DNA from: Burkholderia ubonensis subsp. mesacidophila
Lineage (GTDB): Bacteria > Pseudomonadota > Gammaproteobacteria > Burkholderiales > Burkholderiaceae
Length of the DNA stretch: 64,000 nucleotides
NCBI RefSeq assembly: GCF_002097715.1
Contig: NZ_CP020738.1
Location: 2,852,001 to 2,916,000 of the forward strand
Direction of reading: 5' to 3'
Under the pieces are notes generated by a model that worked only from the letters and a program-made list of their open reading frames with translations, was not told the DNA's origin and made no database searches. Position 1 is the first letter of the stretch. Every line of letters starts with the position of its first letter. This document shows positions 39,642-49,366 of this stretch, in pieces. The position numbers and the translations under genes were made by a program.

Positions 39642-40427
39642 TCAGGTCCGCCATGACGGCGTGCGCTTCTCCAGGAACGCGGCGATGCCCTCGCGCGCTT
39701 CCGCGCCCGCGCGGGTCCGCGCGATCCACTCGGCGGTCTGCTCGATCAGCGCCGCGTCGAGCGGACGGCCCGCGACGTCGGCCACGAGCCGCTTGCACGC
39801 GCGCACCGCATCGGGCCCGTTCGCGACCAGCGTCGCCGCGAGCTTCTCGACCGTCTCGTCGAGCGCATCGCCCGGCACCGTTTCGTGCACGAAGCCGAGC
39901 GCCGCCGCGCGCGCGCTGTCGAACACTTCCGCCGTCGTGAAATAGCGCCGCGCCGCGCGCTCGCCCATCGCGCGCACCACATACGGCGCGATCGTCGCCG
40001 GGATCAGCCCGAGCCGCGCTTCGGACAGGCAGAACTTCGCGCCGTCCGCCACGATCGCGATGTCGGCAGCGGCCACGAGACCGACGCCGCCCGCATACGC
40101 ATCGCCATGCACGCGCGCGATCACCGGCTTGCCGCAGCGGTGGATCGCCTCGAGCATCCGCGCGAGCTTGCGCGCGTCGGCACGGTTCTCGTCGTCCGAG
40201 TAGCCGGCCATCTTCTTCATCCAGTTCAGGTCCGCGCCCGCGCAGAACGCGGGGCCTTCCGCCGCGAGCACCACCGCGCGCACGCCCGCGTGCGCGTCGA
40301 GCCATTCGAACGCGGTCGTCAGCTCGGCGATCATCGTCTCGTTGAACGCGTTGCGCACGTCGGGGCGCGCCAGCGTGACGGTGGCGACGCGGTTTGCTTC
40401 GGATACCTTGATGGTTTCGTATCGCAT
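39642..40427 (-). CDS. liuC: Methylglutaconyl-CoA hydratase (enoyl-CoA hydratase family)
   Basis: The start at ATG 40427 has an AAGGAG site and gives 261 residues. The crotonase fold shows the oxyanion-hole segments AAEGPAFCAGADLNWM and GDAYAGGVGLVAAADIAI, and the SEARLGLIPATIAPYV active-site strand. Position between liuB and liuD identifies the substrate as 3-methylglutaconyl-CoA. It hydrates this to HMG-CoA. Confidence 0.9.
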   Translation of the reverse strand: MRYETIKVSEANRVATVTLARPDVRNAFNETMIAELTTAFEWLDAHAGVRAVVLAAEGPAFCAGADLNWMKKMAGYSDDENRADARKLARMLEAIHRCGKPVIARVHGDAYAGGVGLVAAADIAIVADGAKFCLSEARLGLIPATIAPYVVRAMGERAARRYFTTAEVFDSARAAALGFVHETVPGDALDETVEKLAATLVANGPDAVRACKRLVADVAGRPLDAALIEQTAEWIARTRAGAEAREGIAAFLEKRTPSWRT

Positions 40428-40444
40428 CGTCCGCTCCTTGCTCG

Positions 40445-42052
40445 TTACATCCGGAACACGCCGAAGCGCGTCTCGTCGATCGGCGCGTTCATCGACGCGG
40501 CGAGGCCCAGGCCCAGCACGTCGCGCGTCTGCGCGGGGTCGATCACGCCGTCGTCCCACAGCCGCGCGCTCGCGTAGTACGGATGCCCCTGGCGCTCGTA
40601 CTGGTCGCGAATCGGCTGCTTGAACGCCTCTTCGTCCTCGGTCGACCACGCGCCGCCCTTCGCCTCGATGCCGTCGCGGCGCACCGTCGCGAGCACCGAC
40701 GCGGCCTGCTCGCCGCCCATCACCGAGATCCGCGCGTTCGGCCACATCCACATGAAACGCGGGCCGAACGCACGGCCGCACATCCCGTAGTTGCCCGCGC
40801 CGAACGAGCCGCCGATGATCACCGTGAACTTCGGCACCTTCGCGTTCGACACGGCCGTCACCATCTTCGCGCCATGCCGCGCGATCCCTTCGTTCTCGTA
40901 CTTGCGGCCGACCATGAAACCCGTGATGTTCTGCAGGAACACGAGCGGGATCTTGCGCTGGCAGCACAGCTCGATGAAATGCGCGCCCTTCACCGCCGAT
41001 TCGGAAAACAGGATGCCGTTGTTCGCGACGATCCCGACCGGATGGCCCCAGATGTGCGCGAAGCCCGTGACGAGCGTCGTGCCGTAGCGCGCCTTGAACT
41101 CGTCGAACTCGGAATCGTCGACGATGCGCGCGATCACCTCGCGCACGTCGAACGGCTTGCGCGTGTCGACGGGAATCACGCCGTACAGGCTCCGCGCGTC
41201 GTAGCGCGGCGGCTTCGGCTCGCGCAGCGTCACCGGCGACGCGATCTTCGGCGCGAGGTGATCGACGATATTGCGCGCGATCGACAGCGCATGCGCGTCG
41301 TTCTGCGCGAGATGGTCCGCGACGCCCGACAGGCGCGTGTGCACGTCGCCGCCGCCGAGATCCTCGGCGCTCACCTCCTCGCCGGTGGCCGCCTTCACGA
41401 GCGGCGGGCCGCCGAGGAAAATCGTCCCCTGGTTCTTCACGATGATCGACTCGTCGCTCATCGCCGGCACGTACGCGCCGCCGGCCGTGCACGAGCCCAT
41501 CACGACCGCGATCTGCGCGATGCCCGCCGCCGACATCGTCGCCTGGTTGTAGAAGATGCGGCCGAAGTGGTCGCGGTCGGGGAACACGTCGTCCTGGTTC
41601 GGCAGGTTCGCGCCGCCCGAATCGACGAGATACACGCACGGCAGGCGGTTTTCCGCGGCGATCTCCTGCGCGCGCACGTGCTTCTTCACGGTGACCGGGT
41701 AGTAGGTGCCGCCCTTGACCGTCGCGTCGTTGCAGACGATCACGCACTCGCGGCCCGCGATCCGGCCGATGCCGGTGATGATCCCCGCGCCCGGCGCGTC
41801 ATCGTTGTACATGCCGTTCGCCGCGAGCTGCGACAGCTCGAGGAACGGCGTGCCAGGATCGAGCAGCTGCGCGATGCGATCGCGCGGCAGCAGCTTGCCT
41901 CGCGACAGGTGCTTGTCGCGCGCGGCAGGGCCGCCGCCCTGCGAAAGCTGTTCGATCTTCGCGCGCAGGTCGGCGACGACCGCCTCGAGCGCCGCGGTAT
42001 TCGCGCGGAATTCTTCCGAGCGCGGGTTCAGCTTGGATTCGATGATCGGCAT
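40445..42052 (-). CDS. liuB: Methylcrotonyl-CoA carboxylase beta (carboxyltransferase) subunit
   Basis: The protein has 535 residues across the N- and C-terminal carboxyltransferase domains. Motifs include [21 protein letters not shown] in the acyl-CoA site and [16 protein letters not shown], typical of methylcrotonyl-CoA carboxylase beta subunits. It moves the carboxyl group from biotin on LiuD to methylcrotonyl-CoA. It lies 17 bases upstream of liuC and 30 bases after liuA. Confidence 0.93.
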   Translation of the reverse strand: MPIIESKLNPRSEEFRANTAALEAVVADLRAKIEQLSQGGGPAARDKHLSRGKLLPRDRIAQLLDPGTPFLELSQLAANGMYNDDAPGAGIITGIGRIAGRECVIVCNDATVKGGTYYPVTVKKHVRAQEIAAENRLPCVYLVDSGGANLPNQDDVFPDRDHFGRIFYNQATMSAAGIAQIAVVMGSCTAGGAYVPAMSDESIIVKNQGTIFLGGPPLVKAATGEEVSAEDLGGGDVHTRLSGVADHLAQNDAHALSIARNIVDHLAPKIASPVTLREPKPPRYDARSLYGVIPVDTRKPFDVREVIARIVDDSEFDEFKARYGTTLVTGFAHIWGHPVGIVANNGILFSESAVKGAHFIELCCQRKIPLVFLQNITGFMVGRKYENEGIARHGAKMVTAVSNAKVPKFTVIIGGSFGAGNYGMCGRAFGPRFMWMWPNARISVMGGEQAASVLATVRRDGIEAKGGAWSTEDEEAFKQPIRDQYERQGHPYYASARLWDDGVIDPAQTRDVLGLGLAASMNAPIDETRFGVFRM

Positions 42053-42082
42053 CGACGGGGCTCCGTTCGCGTGGCGTGGACG

Positions 42083-43264
42083 TTACAGCGTTTCCGCGAA
42101 CAGCTCGCGGCCGATCAGCATCCGGCGGATCTCGCTCGTGCCGGCGCCGATTTCGTAGAGCTTCGCGTCGCGCCACAGGCGGCCGACCGGGTATTCGTTG
42201 ATGTAGCCGTTGCCGCCGAGGATCTGGATCGCCTCGCCCGCCATCCACGTCGCCTTCTCGGCCGTGTAGAGGATCACGCCCGCGCAGTCCTTGCGCACCT
42301 GGCGAATGTGGTCGCTGCCCGCCGAGTCGAGATGGCGGCCGACCGCGTACAGGTAGGCGCGGCACGCCTGGAACGTCGTGTACATGTCGGCGACCTTGCC
42401 CTGGATCAGCTGGAATTCGCCGATCGCCTGGCCGAACTGCTTGCGGTCGTGGATGTACGGCACGACCGCGTCGAGACACGCGGCCATGATGCCCGTCGGG
42501 CCGCCCGACAGCACCGCGCGCTCGTAGTCGAGGCCGCTCATCAGCACCTTCACGCCGCCGTTGAGCTGGCCGAGGATGTTCTCTTCCGGCACCTCGACGT
42601 CCTGGAACACCAGCTCGCCCGTGTGCGAGCCGCGCATCCCGAGCTTGTCGAGCTTCTGCGCGACCGAGAAGCCCTTCATCCCCTTCTCGACGATGAACGC
42701 GGTGATGCCGCGCGGGCCCGCGTCGAGGTCCGTCTTCGCGTAGACGACGAGCGTGTCGCAGTCGGGACCGTTGGTGATCCACATCTTCGTGCCGTTCAGC
42801 ACGTAGCGGTCGCCGCGCTTGTCCGCGCGCAGCTTCATGCTGACGACGTCGGAGCCGGCGTTCGGCTCGCTCATCGCGAGCGCGCCGATGTGCTCGCCCG
42901 ACACGAGCTTCGGCAGGTATTTCTGCTTCTGCGCTTCGGTGCCGTTGCGGTGGATCTGGTTCACGCACAGGTTCGAGTGCGCGCCGTACGACAGGCCGAT
43001 CGACGCGGACGCGCGCGAGATTTCCTCCATCGCGACCATGTGCGCGACGTAGCCCATGTTCGCGCCGCCGTATTCTTCCGAGACGGTCATCCCGAGCACG
43101 CCCAGGTCGCCGAACTTCTTCCACAGATCCATCGGGAACTGGTCGGTGCGATCGACTTCCGCCGCGCGCGGCGCGATTTCCTTCGCCGCGAAATTCGCGA
43201 CGGCGTCGCGCAGCATCTCGATGTCTTCACCGAGCATGAATTGCACGCCGGGCAAGTTGATCAT
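42083..43264 (-). CDS. liuA: Isovaleryl-CoA dehydrogenase
   Basis: The protein has 393 residues; ATG 43264 follows GGAGGAGAC. It is an acyl-CoA dehydrogenase with FAD-binding motifs ([34 protein letters not shown]). The C-terminal [45 protein letters not shown] is typical of isovaleryl-CoA dehydrogenases. It performs the first committed oxidation of leucine degradation. First gene of the operon, divergent from a TetR regulator. A TGAG-N5-CTCA palindrome lies 43 bases upstream of its start. Confidence 0.93.
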   Translation of the reverse strand: MINLPGVQFMLGEDIEMLRDAVANFAAKEIAPRAAEVDRTDQFPMDLWKKFGDLGVLGMTVSEEYGGANMGYVAHMVAMEEISRASASIGLSYGAHSNLCVNQIHRNGTEAQKQKYLPKLVSGEHIGALAMSEPNAGSDVVSMKLRADKRGDRYVLNGTKMWITNGPDCDTLVVYAKTDLDAGPRGITAFIVEKGMKGFSVAQKLDKLGMRGSHTGELVFQDVEVPEENILGQLNGGVKVLMSGLDYERAVLSGGPTGIMAACLDAVVPYIHDRKQFGQAIGEFQLIQGKVADMYTTFQACRAYLYAVGRHLDSAGSDHIRQVRKDCAGVILYTAEKATWMAGEAIQILGGNGYINEYPVGRLWRDAKLYEIGAGTSEIRRMLIGRELFAETL

Positions 43265-43306
43265 GTCTCCTCCGTCTCCAGAAAATGCGTTGCACGCACC
43301 GATTTC

Positions 43307-43319
43307 TGAGTTTTGCTCA
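43307..43319. promoter_or_regulatory. Operator-like palindrome upstream of liuA
   Basis: TGAGTTTTGCTCA has the half-sites TGAG and CTCA spaced by 5 bases. It is matched by a second palindrome of identical geometry 101 bases away in front of the tetR gene. Confidence 0.5.
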
Positions 43320-43407
43320 AAACCGGTTGTCGCGCCGATTCGTTAGCCAATACTGCGGAAATTTTGCGTAGTGTCGCGCTTCGCGCAGGACGTCGTCAAT
43401 AGTTTTT

Positions 43408-43420
43408 TGAGTGACACTCA
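43408..43420. promoter_or_regulatory. Operator-like palindrome upstream of the tetR gene
   Basis: TGAGTGACACTCA is a perfect 13-base palindrome around a central A, 15 bases before the chosen tetR start. It shares TGAG-N5-CTCA geometry with the site in front of liuA, so both are probably bound by the same dimeric regulator. Confidence 0.6.
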
Positions 43421-43434
43421 GATATCATGGCCCG

Positions 43435-44184
43435 ATGACAGCCGTGTATCCGACCGACACCATGACCGACACCGTCAAGGCCGAACGCGCCGACGCGCCC
43501 CGCGCGCCCGCCGGCCGCAAATCGCAGCAGCGCGTGCAGGACATCCTGCGCGCCGGACGTGAAGTGTTCGCCGAAAAGGGCTACGAGCACGCGACCGCCG
43601 CCGAGATCGCGCAGCGGGTCGGCGTGTCCGAGGCGACCGTGTTCAGCTATTTCCGCGGCAAGCGCGAGCTGTGCGCGCGGGTGATCGCGGACTGGTATGA
43701 CGAAATCATCGCGGCGTTCGAGCAGGGGATGCCGCAGGATGCGCCGGTGCAGCAGCAGTTCGCGTTCATCGTGCGCACCCACCTGCGGCTGATGCTCGTG
43801 AACGGCACCGGGCTGTGCGCGCTCGTGCTGTCGGAGGGGCGCGCGAAGCAGCACGCGCTGAGCGACGAGCTGACCGCGCTGCAGCGGCGCTACACGGCGC
43901 CGCTGATGGACGTGCTCGCGCGCGGGCAGGCGGCCGGCCAGGTGCGCACCGACATGCCGCTGAGCCTGCTGCGCTCGATGGTGTTCGGGCCGATGGAGCA
44001 CGTGCTGTGGGACGCGATCCTCGGGCACCGGAAGCTCGATACGGAAACGACGGCCGCGCACCTGGTCGACATGCTGTGGGCGGCCGTGCAGCCGCCGGCG
44101 CCGGAACAGGCGGCGCTCGTGCGGTTCAGGAACGAGGTGGCGGAGGCCGTGCAGCGGCTGGAAGGGAACGGCGCGCGCGCGTGA
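43435..44184 (+). CDS. TetR-family regulator, probable controller of the liu operon
   Basis: The start at ATG 43435 places the palindrome upstream; ATG 43462 is an alternative, and no good ribosome site distinguishes them. The product is 249 residues. The N-terminal TetR helix-turn-helix (RVQDILRAGREVFAEKGYEHATAAEIAQRVGVSEATVFSYFRGKRELC) is followed by a helical ligand domain. Divergent orientation from liuA and the paired palindromes suggest repression of both. In many proteobacteria liu genes are controlled by a MerR-type LiuR, so a TetR here is a variant. The inducer is probably an acyl-CoA intermediate, by inference. Confidence 0.82.
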   Translation: MTAVYPTDTMTDTVKAERADAPRAPAGRKSQQRVQDILRAGREVFAEKGYEHATAAEIAQRVGVSEATVFSYFRGKRELCARVIADWYDEIIAAFEQGMPQDAPVQQQFAFIVRTHLRLMLVNGTGLCALVLSEGRAKQHALSDELTALQRRYTAPLMDVLARGQAAGQVRTDMPLSLLRSMVFGPMEHVLWDAILGHRKLDTETTAAHLVDMLWAAVQPPAPEQAALVRFRNEVAEAVQRLEGNGARA

Positions 44185-44285
44185 GCGCGCAATATCGTCG
44201 CTACACGAAAGGTTTCAGCGGAAACGGCCGCCGCGCAACGGCCACTCGAGCCGGCACCCTGCTTTCGATCGTGTAATCTTTTATT

Positions 44286-44304
44286 GCAAATGATTCTCAT
44301 TAGC
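44286..44304 (+). promoter_or_regulatory. Fur box
   Basis: GCAAATGATTCTCATTAGC agrees with the 19-base Fur consensus (NATWATNATWATNATTNTC-type symmetry) around ATGATTCTCATT. It lies 78 bases upstream of the TonB receptor gene, so iron-repressed expression is expected. Confidence 0.75.
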
Positions 44305-44381
44305 AATATGATGCCGCCTCCGGTCGCCCAAGCGCCGGCATTCCCTTACCCGATCCTTAGTACTCCATTCGTCACCGATTC

Positions 44382-46546
44382 ATGCATGTCCGCCGAACGT
44401 CCCGGCGCACCGGCGCCTTCCGCCCGTTGCGCACGAGCCTGCCCGCCCTGATCACGTTGTGCGTCGCGAGCGGCGCGCATGCCGCCGCCGGCGAAACCGC
44501 CGCCCCGGTCTCTTCGACTTCCCCCGCCGCCCCCGACCTGCCGACGATCAGCGTCAACGCATCGGCCGTCGGCGACCCGACGATCGGCTACCAGCCGCGC
44601 ACCACGTCCGTCGCGGGCGCGCAGGACACGCCGCTCGAGAAGATCCCGCAATCCGTCGCCGTCGTCAGCAGCACGGTGATGCAGGACCAGCAGGCCCGTT
44701 CGCTCGACGACGTGCTCGGCAACATCAGCGGCGTCACGCAGACGAACACGCTCGGCGGCACGCGCGACGCGTTCATCAAGCGCGGCTTCGGCTCGAACAA
44801 CGACGGCTCCGTGCTCGTCGACGGCATGCGCACGCCGGTGCTGCACAGCTATCTCGCGACGATCGACCGCGTCGAAGTGCTGAAGGGCCCCGCGTCGCTG
44901 CTGTACGGCATGCAGGACCCCGGCGGCGTGATCAACCTCGTCACGCGCAAGCCGGAAGACACGTTCGGCGGCTCGCTCTCCGCGACGCGCACGAGCCACG
45001 GCGGCGCGGGCGCGACGTTCGATCTCACCGGCCCGCTCGGCAAGCCCGGCCAGGTCGCGGGCGGCACGCTCGCGTTCCGCCTGACCGGCGAATACGACAC
45101 GAGCCGCTACTGGCGCACCTTCGGCCGCACCCGCGACGCGCTGATCGCGCCCGCGCTGTCGTGGCACGACGCGAATACGTCGATCGACGTCAGCTACCAG
45201 TACGTCGACTACACGACGCCGTTCGATCGCGGCGCCGCGCTCGTCAACGGCCGCCTCGATGATGCGCTGCGCTATCGCCGCTACGAGGAAGCGTGGTCGC
45301 AGAGCAGCGGCATCCAGGAGACGTTCCGCGCGCGCGTCGAGCATCGCCTGTCCGACGCGTGGCGGCTGCGCGCGACCTACGGCTGGGGCCGCGACCGCTA
45401 CGCGCAATACATCACGCGCGCCACCGGCCTGAACAGCGCGACGGGCGCGATGATGCGCTCGTCCGACGCGAACCTCGGGCGCAACGATTCGGACCAGATC
45501 GCGACGCTCGGCCTGCTCGGCAACGTGACGCTCGCGGGGATGAAGCACGCGCTCTACGTCGGCGGCGAATACGAGCGGCAGCGCAGCTTCCGCGGCGACA
45601 CGATCCGCGGCAAGGCGACGCCCGGCTTCAACCTGTTCGATCCGGTCTACGGCCTGCTCGCGCCCGGCGGCATGCCGAGCACGACGCAAAGCGACAACCT
45701 GTCGAAGGTGCACGCGTACTCGATCGTCCTGCAGGACTCGGTGAACCTGACCGAACGGCTCACCGCGGTGGCCGGGTTGCGCTGGGAGGACTGGCAGCAG
45801 GAATCCGGGATGGGGCGGCCGTTCGTGTTCGCGGACCGCTCGCACGGGCACGTGTGGCTGCCGCAGTTCGGGCTCGCTTATGCGATCACGCCGGCGCTGA
45901 CCGCGTATGCGAACGTGAGCCGCTCGTTCAAGCCGAACGTGTCGTCGAACGCCGCCGCGCCGCTCGCGCCGGAATTCGGCCGCGTGGTCGAGGCCGGGCT
46001 CAAGTTCAGCCTCAGGCCCGCGATCACCGGCACGCTCGCGGTCTACCAGATCGACAAGCGCAACGTCGCGGTGTCCGTCGACAACGTGACGTCGACGATC
46101 GGCACCGCGCGCTCGCGCGGGATCGAACTCGACGTCGCGGGGCAGCTCACGCGCCACTGGAGCCTGATCGGCAGTTACGCATACACGAACGCGAACGACC
46201 GCGAGGCCAACCAGCCGCTGATCAATTCGCGCACCACACCGGCAGCCTGTTCGCCGTGTACGACACAGCCATCGCGAACCTGCCGGGCCGCTGGCGCTTC
46301 GGCGGCGGCGCGCGCTTCGTCGGCGCGCGGCCCGGCGATACGGCGAACCGCTTCACGCTGCCCGGCTACGTGAGCGTCGACGCGTTCGCGGCCTACGAGA
46401 CGACGATCGGCAAGTTCCCGACGCGCATCCAGCTCAACGTGAAGAACCTGCTCGACAAGACCTACTACCCGTCGAGCAACAACAACCTGATCGTCGCGGT
46501 CGGCGAGCCGCGCCTCGTCACGCTGACGACGACCGTGTCGTTCTGA
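44382..46546 (+). pseudogene. TonB-dependent siderophore receptor with a single-base frameshift
   Basis: The first frame runs from ATG 44382 with a signal peptide ending SGAHA. It includes the plug domain (EKIPQSVAVVSS, LDDVLGNISGVTQ, RVEVLKGPASLLYGMQDPGGVINLVTRKP) and most of the barrel up to QPLINS, then goes out of frame and stops at 46373. The final barrel strands (HHTGSLFAVYDTA to LVTLTTTVSF, stop 46546) lie in the +2 frame. One missing C near 46228-46231 explains the shift; restoring it gives about 722 residues, normal for the siderophore receptor family. A Fur box precedes the gene. The shift is a true mutation or a sequencing error; as written the receptor lacks its C-terminal strands. 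Confidence 0.85.
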
Positions 46547-46709
46547 CGGTCTCGAATGGCGGGCGCCCGCCGCGCCCCATTCATCCGAACAATCATCGGA
46601 CCCTCGAATAGCTTCCATCCGATTTTGCGATTTCCGCTCGCGATCGTGCCCCTCTAGACTGGCTGCGCAATAGCGACTGCCAGACAACAACCTCATCGGG
46701 GGACACGTC

Positions 46710-47501
46710 ATGACCGAGCGGCATGCGCGCCGCAGCGCGCTGAAGACATTCGGCCTCGCGGCCGGCACGGCCATCCTGGGGGCCGCGAGCCGAACGCAGG
46801 CAGCACAGTCCGACACCGGATCACTGCTGCCCGGGGGCGGCGCCCGCCTCGCGGACCTCACGCGCCGCCTGGCCGCCACGCCAAGGCGGCGCGACTTCAA
46901 GACGGTGCCGATGATCCTCGAGCATCCCGACCAATGGGACCACGCGGCGTTGTCCGAAGTAATCGGCTATCGCGGCGGCCCGAAGCAGGCCTGGGACAAC
47001 ACCGAGCTCGGCGGCCCGTGGCTGAACCTGATGCGCAATGCGCTGAACGCGCAGGTCTGGTCGTTCCGGCACCCGGATTTCCTGGTCGTGTCGGCGACGC
47101 ACGGCAGCGCGCATCTCGCGCTGTACGACCAGGCCGCGTGGGACAAGTACGGGCTCGCGAAACTGGCCGGCGACGCGTTCCCGGCCAACACGCTGCTCGA
47201 CGCGAAGCCCGCGCAGTCGCAGGGCGCGCAGGATCACGAAAGCGCCCGCGGCGCGTTTTCCGCGCACGACAACAGCATTGCGGCGCTGCTGCAGCGCGGC
47301 GTCGTGTTCCTGTCGTGCCACAACGCGATCTGGGAGCTCGCCGAACGGCTCGACGGCGCAAACGCGAACCCGGACAAGCTGCCGCTCGACGCGCTCGCCG
47401 CCGACCTGACCAATCACGTGATCCCGAGCGCGATCATCACGCCCGGCGCGGTCGGCACGCTGCCCGAACTGCAGCGCGTCGGCTTCTCGTACGCGAAATG
47501 A
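46710..47501 (+). CDS. Tat-exported DsrE-like protein
   Basis: The protein has 263 residues. A twin-arginine leader (HARRSALKTFGLAAGTAILGAASRTQA) predicts folded export to the periplasm. The C-terminal half resembles DsrE/DsrF-fold sulfur-relay proteins, with Cys203 in VVFLSCHNAIWELA and the ending VIPSAIITPGAVGTLPELQRVGFSYAK. First gene of a four-gene unit with a substrate-binding protein, a diheme cytochrome and a TsdA-like enzyme. Proteins of this type may carry or sense reduced sulfur. Family assignment is moderate; the role is inferred from context. Confidence 0.7.
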   Translation: MTERHARRSALKTFGLAAGTAILGAASRTQAAQSDTGSLLPGGGARLADLTRRLAATPRRRDFKTVPMILEHPDQWDHAALSEVIGYRGGPKQAWDNTELGGPWLNLMRNALNAQVWSFRHPDFLVVSATHGSAHLALYDQAAWDKYGLAKLAGDAFPANTLLDAKPAQSQGAQDHESARGAFSAHDNSIAALLQRGVVFLSCHNAIWELAERLDGANANPDKLPLDALAADLTNHVIPSAIITPGAVGTLPELQRVGFSYAK

Positions 47502-47509
47502 GGATCGAC

Positions 47510-48607
47510 ATGGCCTCTCTCCACACGCCCGCACGGCCGCGCCGGACCCGCCGCATCCTGCATGCGATGCTGGCGGGCTGGCTGTGCGTCGCCGCCCCCG
47601 CCGCATTTCCCGCGCCCGCACAACAGACCGACATCTTCCCGCCGTGGCAGCACGGCCGGAACAACGACGCGTTGCATCGCGGCCTCGAATTCACGGTGCC
47701 GCAAGTCGACGTGCTCGCCGACTTCCACGGCGACCTGAGCGCGCCGAAGCTCGTGCTGTTCGTCGGCGGCAACTATTTCTTCGTGATGGCGCCGCTCGTC
47801 GCGAAGTTCGAGGAGGATCACCCCGAATACCGCGGCAAGATCTTCTGGGAAACGATTCCGCCCGGCCTGCTCGTCACGCAGATCAAGGCCGGCGGCACGA
47901 TCACCGTCGGCAACATGACGTGGACGGTCAAGCCCGACGCGTATTTCGCCGGCCTTGGGCAAGTCAACGCGCTGATCGCCGACGGCACGCTGACGGGCCC
48001 CGCCGTGCCGTACGTGACGAACCAGCTGACGATCATGGTGCGCGCGGGCAACCCGGCGCGCATCGCGTCGCTGAACGATCTCGCGAAGCCGGCGCTGCGG
48101 CTCGCGATGCCGAACCCGGCATTCGAAGGCGTCGCGCGGCAGATCAAGGCGTCGCTCGTGAAGGCGGGCGGCGACGCGCTCGCGCGCGCCGTCTACGAGG
48201 ACAAGGTGCAAGCCGGCACGGCCGAGCTGACCCGCATCCACCATCGCGAGACGGCGTTGTTCCTGATGCAGGGGCGCGCCGATGCGGGCGTGCTGTGGAA
48301 ATCCGAAGCGATCTTCCACGAACAGGCCGGGCATCCGCTCGCGCACGTCGACATTCCCGCCGGCCAGAACACCACCGAGATCTATGCGGGCGCGCTGGTC
48401 GATGGCGCGCCGCATCCGGAAGCGGCTCGCCAGTGGCTCGCGTTCATCCGGTCGCCCGACGCGTTCCGGATCTTCCAGCGATACGGCTTCGGCCGGTACG
48501 ATGCGGCATCGGCGCCGGCCACGAGCACCGGCAATGGTGCGAGCACGGGGACGGCTATCGACACCGGCACGCAAGCAGCGCCGCGCAATCAAGCCGACTC
48601 GAGCTGA
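47510..48607 (+). CDS. Periplasmic substrate-binding protein (molybdate/sulfate type) without an ABC partner
   Basis: ATG 47510 is preferred because TGAGGA lies 6 bases upstream; ATG 47498, overlapping the previous stop, is possible. The product is 365 residues. A signal peptide (GWLCVAAPAAFPAPA) precedes a type II extracellular solute-binding fold (KLVLFVGGNYFFVMAPLVAKFEE, LTIMVRAGNPARIASLNDLA, LFLMQGRADAGVLWKSEA). It is translationally close-coupled to the DsrE-like gene. No permease or ATPase gene is nearby, so it may act as a ligand carrier or sensor. The ligand, possibly a sulfur oxyanion, is inferred only from context. Confidence 0.7.
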   Translation: MASLHTPARPRRTRRILHAMLAGWLCVAAPAAFPAPAQQTDIFPPWQHGRNNDALHRGLEFTVPQVDVLADFHGDLSAPKLVLFVGGNYFFVMAPLVAKFEEDHPEYRGKIFWETIPPGLLVTQIKAGGTITVGNMTWTVKPDAYFAGLGQVNALIADGTLTGPAVPYVTNQLTIMVRAGNPARIASLNDLAKPALRLAMPNPAFEGVARQIKASLVKAGGDALARAVYEDKVQAGTAELTRIHHRETALFLMQGRADAGVLWKSEAIFHEQAGHPLAHVDIPAGQNTTEIYAGALVDGAPHPEAARQWLAFIRSPDAFRIFQRYGFGRYDAASAPATSTGNGASTGTAIDTGTQAAPRNQADSS

Positions 48608-48655
48608 GCGCCCCCGCCGCACAACGACACAACGCGACCCCGCAATGGAGGAGAC

Positions 48656-49366
48656 TTGAACGATTCGATCGTGACGCCGCGCCGCCGCTTCATCTGCGCG
48701 TGGCTGACCGCGACCGGCCTGCTGTCGGCCATGTCCGGCGCCCACGCCGACGACGCGGCGCTCGGCAAGACCATCGCGACCCAAGGCACGGCAGCCGGCG
48801 TCGCCGCCTGCATCGGCTGCCACGGCGCGAACGGCGAAGGCAACGCGGCGGCCGCGTTCCCGCGTCTGGCAGGTGTGCCGGCCGCCTATCTGTCCGCGCA
48901 GCTGGCCGCGTTCGCGGACGGCAGCCGCCCGAATCCCGTCATGCAGCCGATGGCGAAAGGGCTGTCCGCCCACGAGCGCAACGCGGTGTCGGCATACTTC
49001 GCGTCGCTGCCCGCGCCGCCCGGCATCGCGGCCAGGGACGATACGCCGGCCGCGCCGTCGGACACCGGCGCATGGCTCGCGACGCGCGGACGCTGGACGC
49101 AGGGGCTGCCCGCCTGCGCGCAATGCCACGGGCCCGGCGGCATCGGCGTGGGCAGCGCGTTTCCGCCGCTGGCCGGCCAGCCGGCCGCCTATCTCGCGAA
49201 CCAGCTGCACGGCTGGAAACACGGCGCGCGCCCGCCCGGGCCGATGGCGCTGATGCAGCGCGTCGCGAGCAAGCTGTCCGACGCCGACATCGACGCGGTG
49301 ACCGCCTATTACGCCCGCACCGGCGCGCCGTCGGCCGGTTCGGCATCGCAAGGAGGCCAACAATGA
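48656..49366 (+). CDS. Diheme cytochrome c4-like protein (TsdB-like)
   Basis: The protein has 236 residues. The TTG start at 48656 is supported by GGAGGAG immediately upstream. A signal peptide (FICAWLTATGLLSAMSGAHA) is followed by two similar class I cytochrome c domains with heme sites CIGCH (52-56) and CAQCH (154-158). Both have downstream Met ligands (QPMAKGLS, GPMALMQRV). It resembles cytochrome c4 and TsdB, the electron acceptor of thiosulfate dehydrogenase. The ATG of the TsdA-like gene overlaps its stop by ATGA, fitting an enzyme-acceptor pair. Confidence 0.85.
   Translation: MNDSIVTPRRRFICAWLTATGLLSAMSGAHADDAALGKTIATQGTAAGVAACIGCHGANGEGNAAAAFPRLAGVPAAYLSAQLAAFADGSRPNPVMQPMAKGLSAHERNAVSAYFASLPAPPGIAARDDTPAAPSDTGAWLATRGRWTQGLPACAQCHGPGGIGVGSAFPPLAGQPAAYLANQLHGWKHGARPPGPMALMQRVASKLSDADIDAVTAYYARTGAPSAGSASQGGQQ

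Noticed and set aside
40583..43309. 908-codon plus-strand frame opposite liuA and liuB
   Set aside because: Shadow of two well-defined enzymes; no domain of its own.
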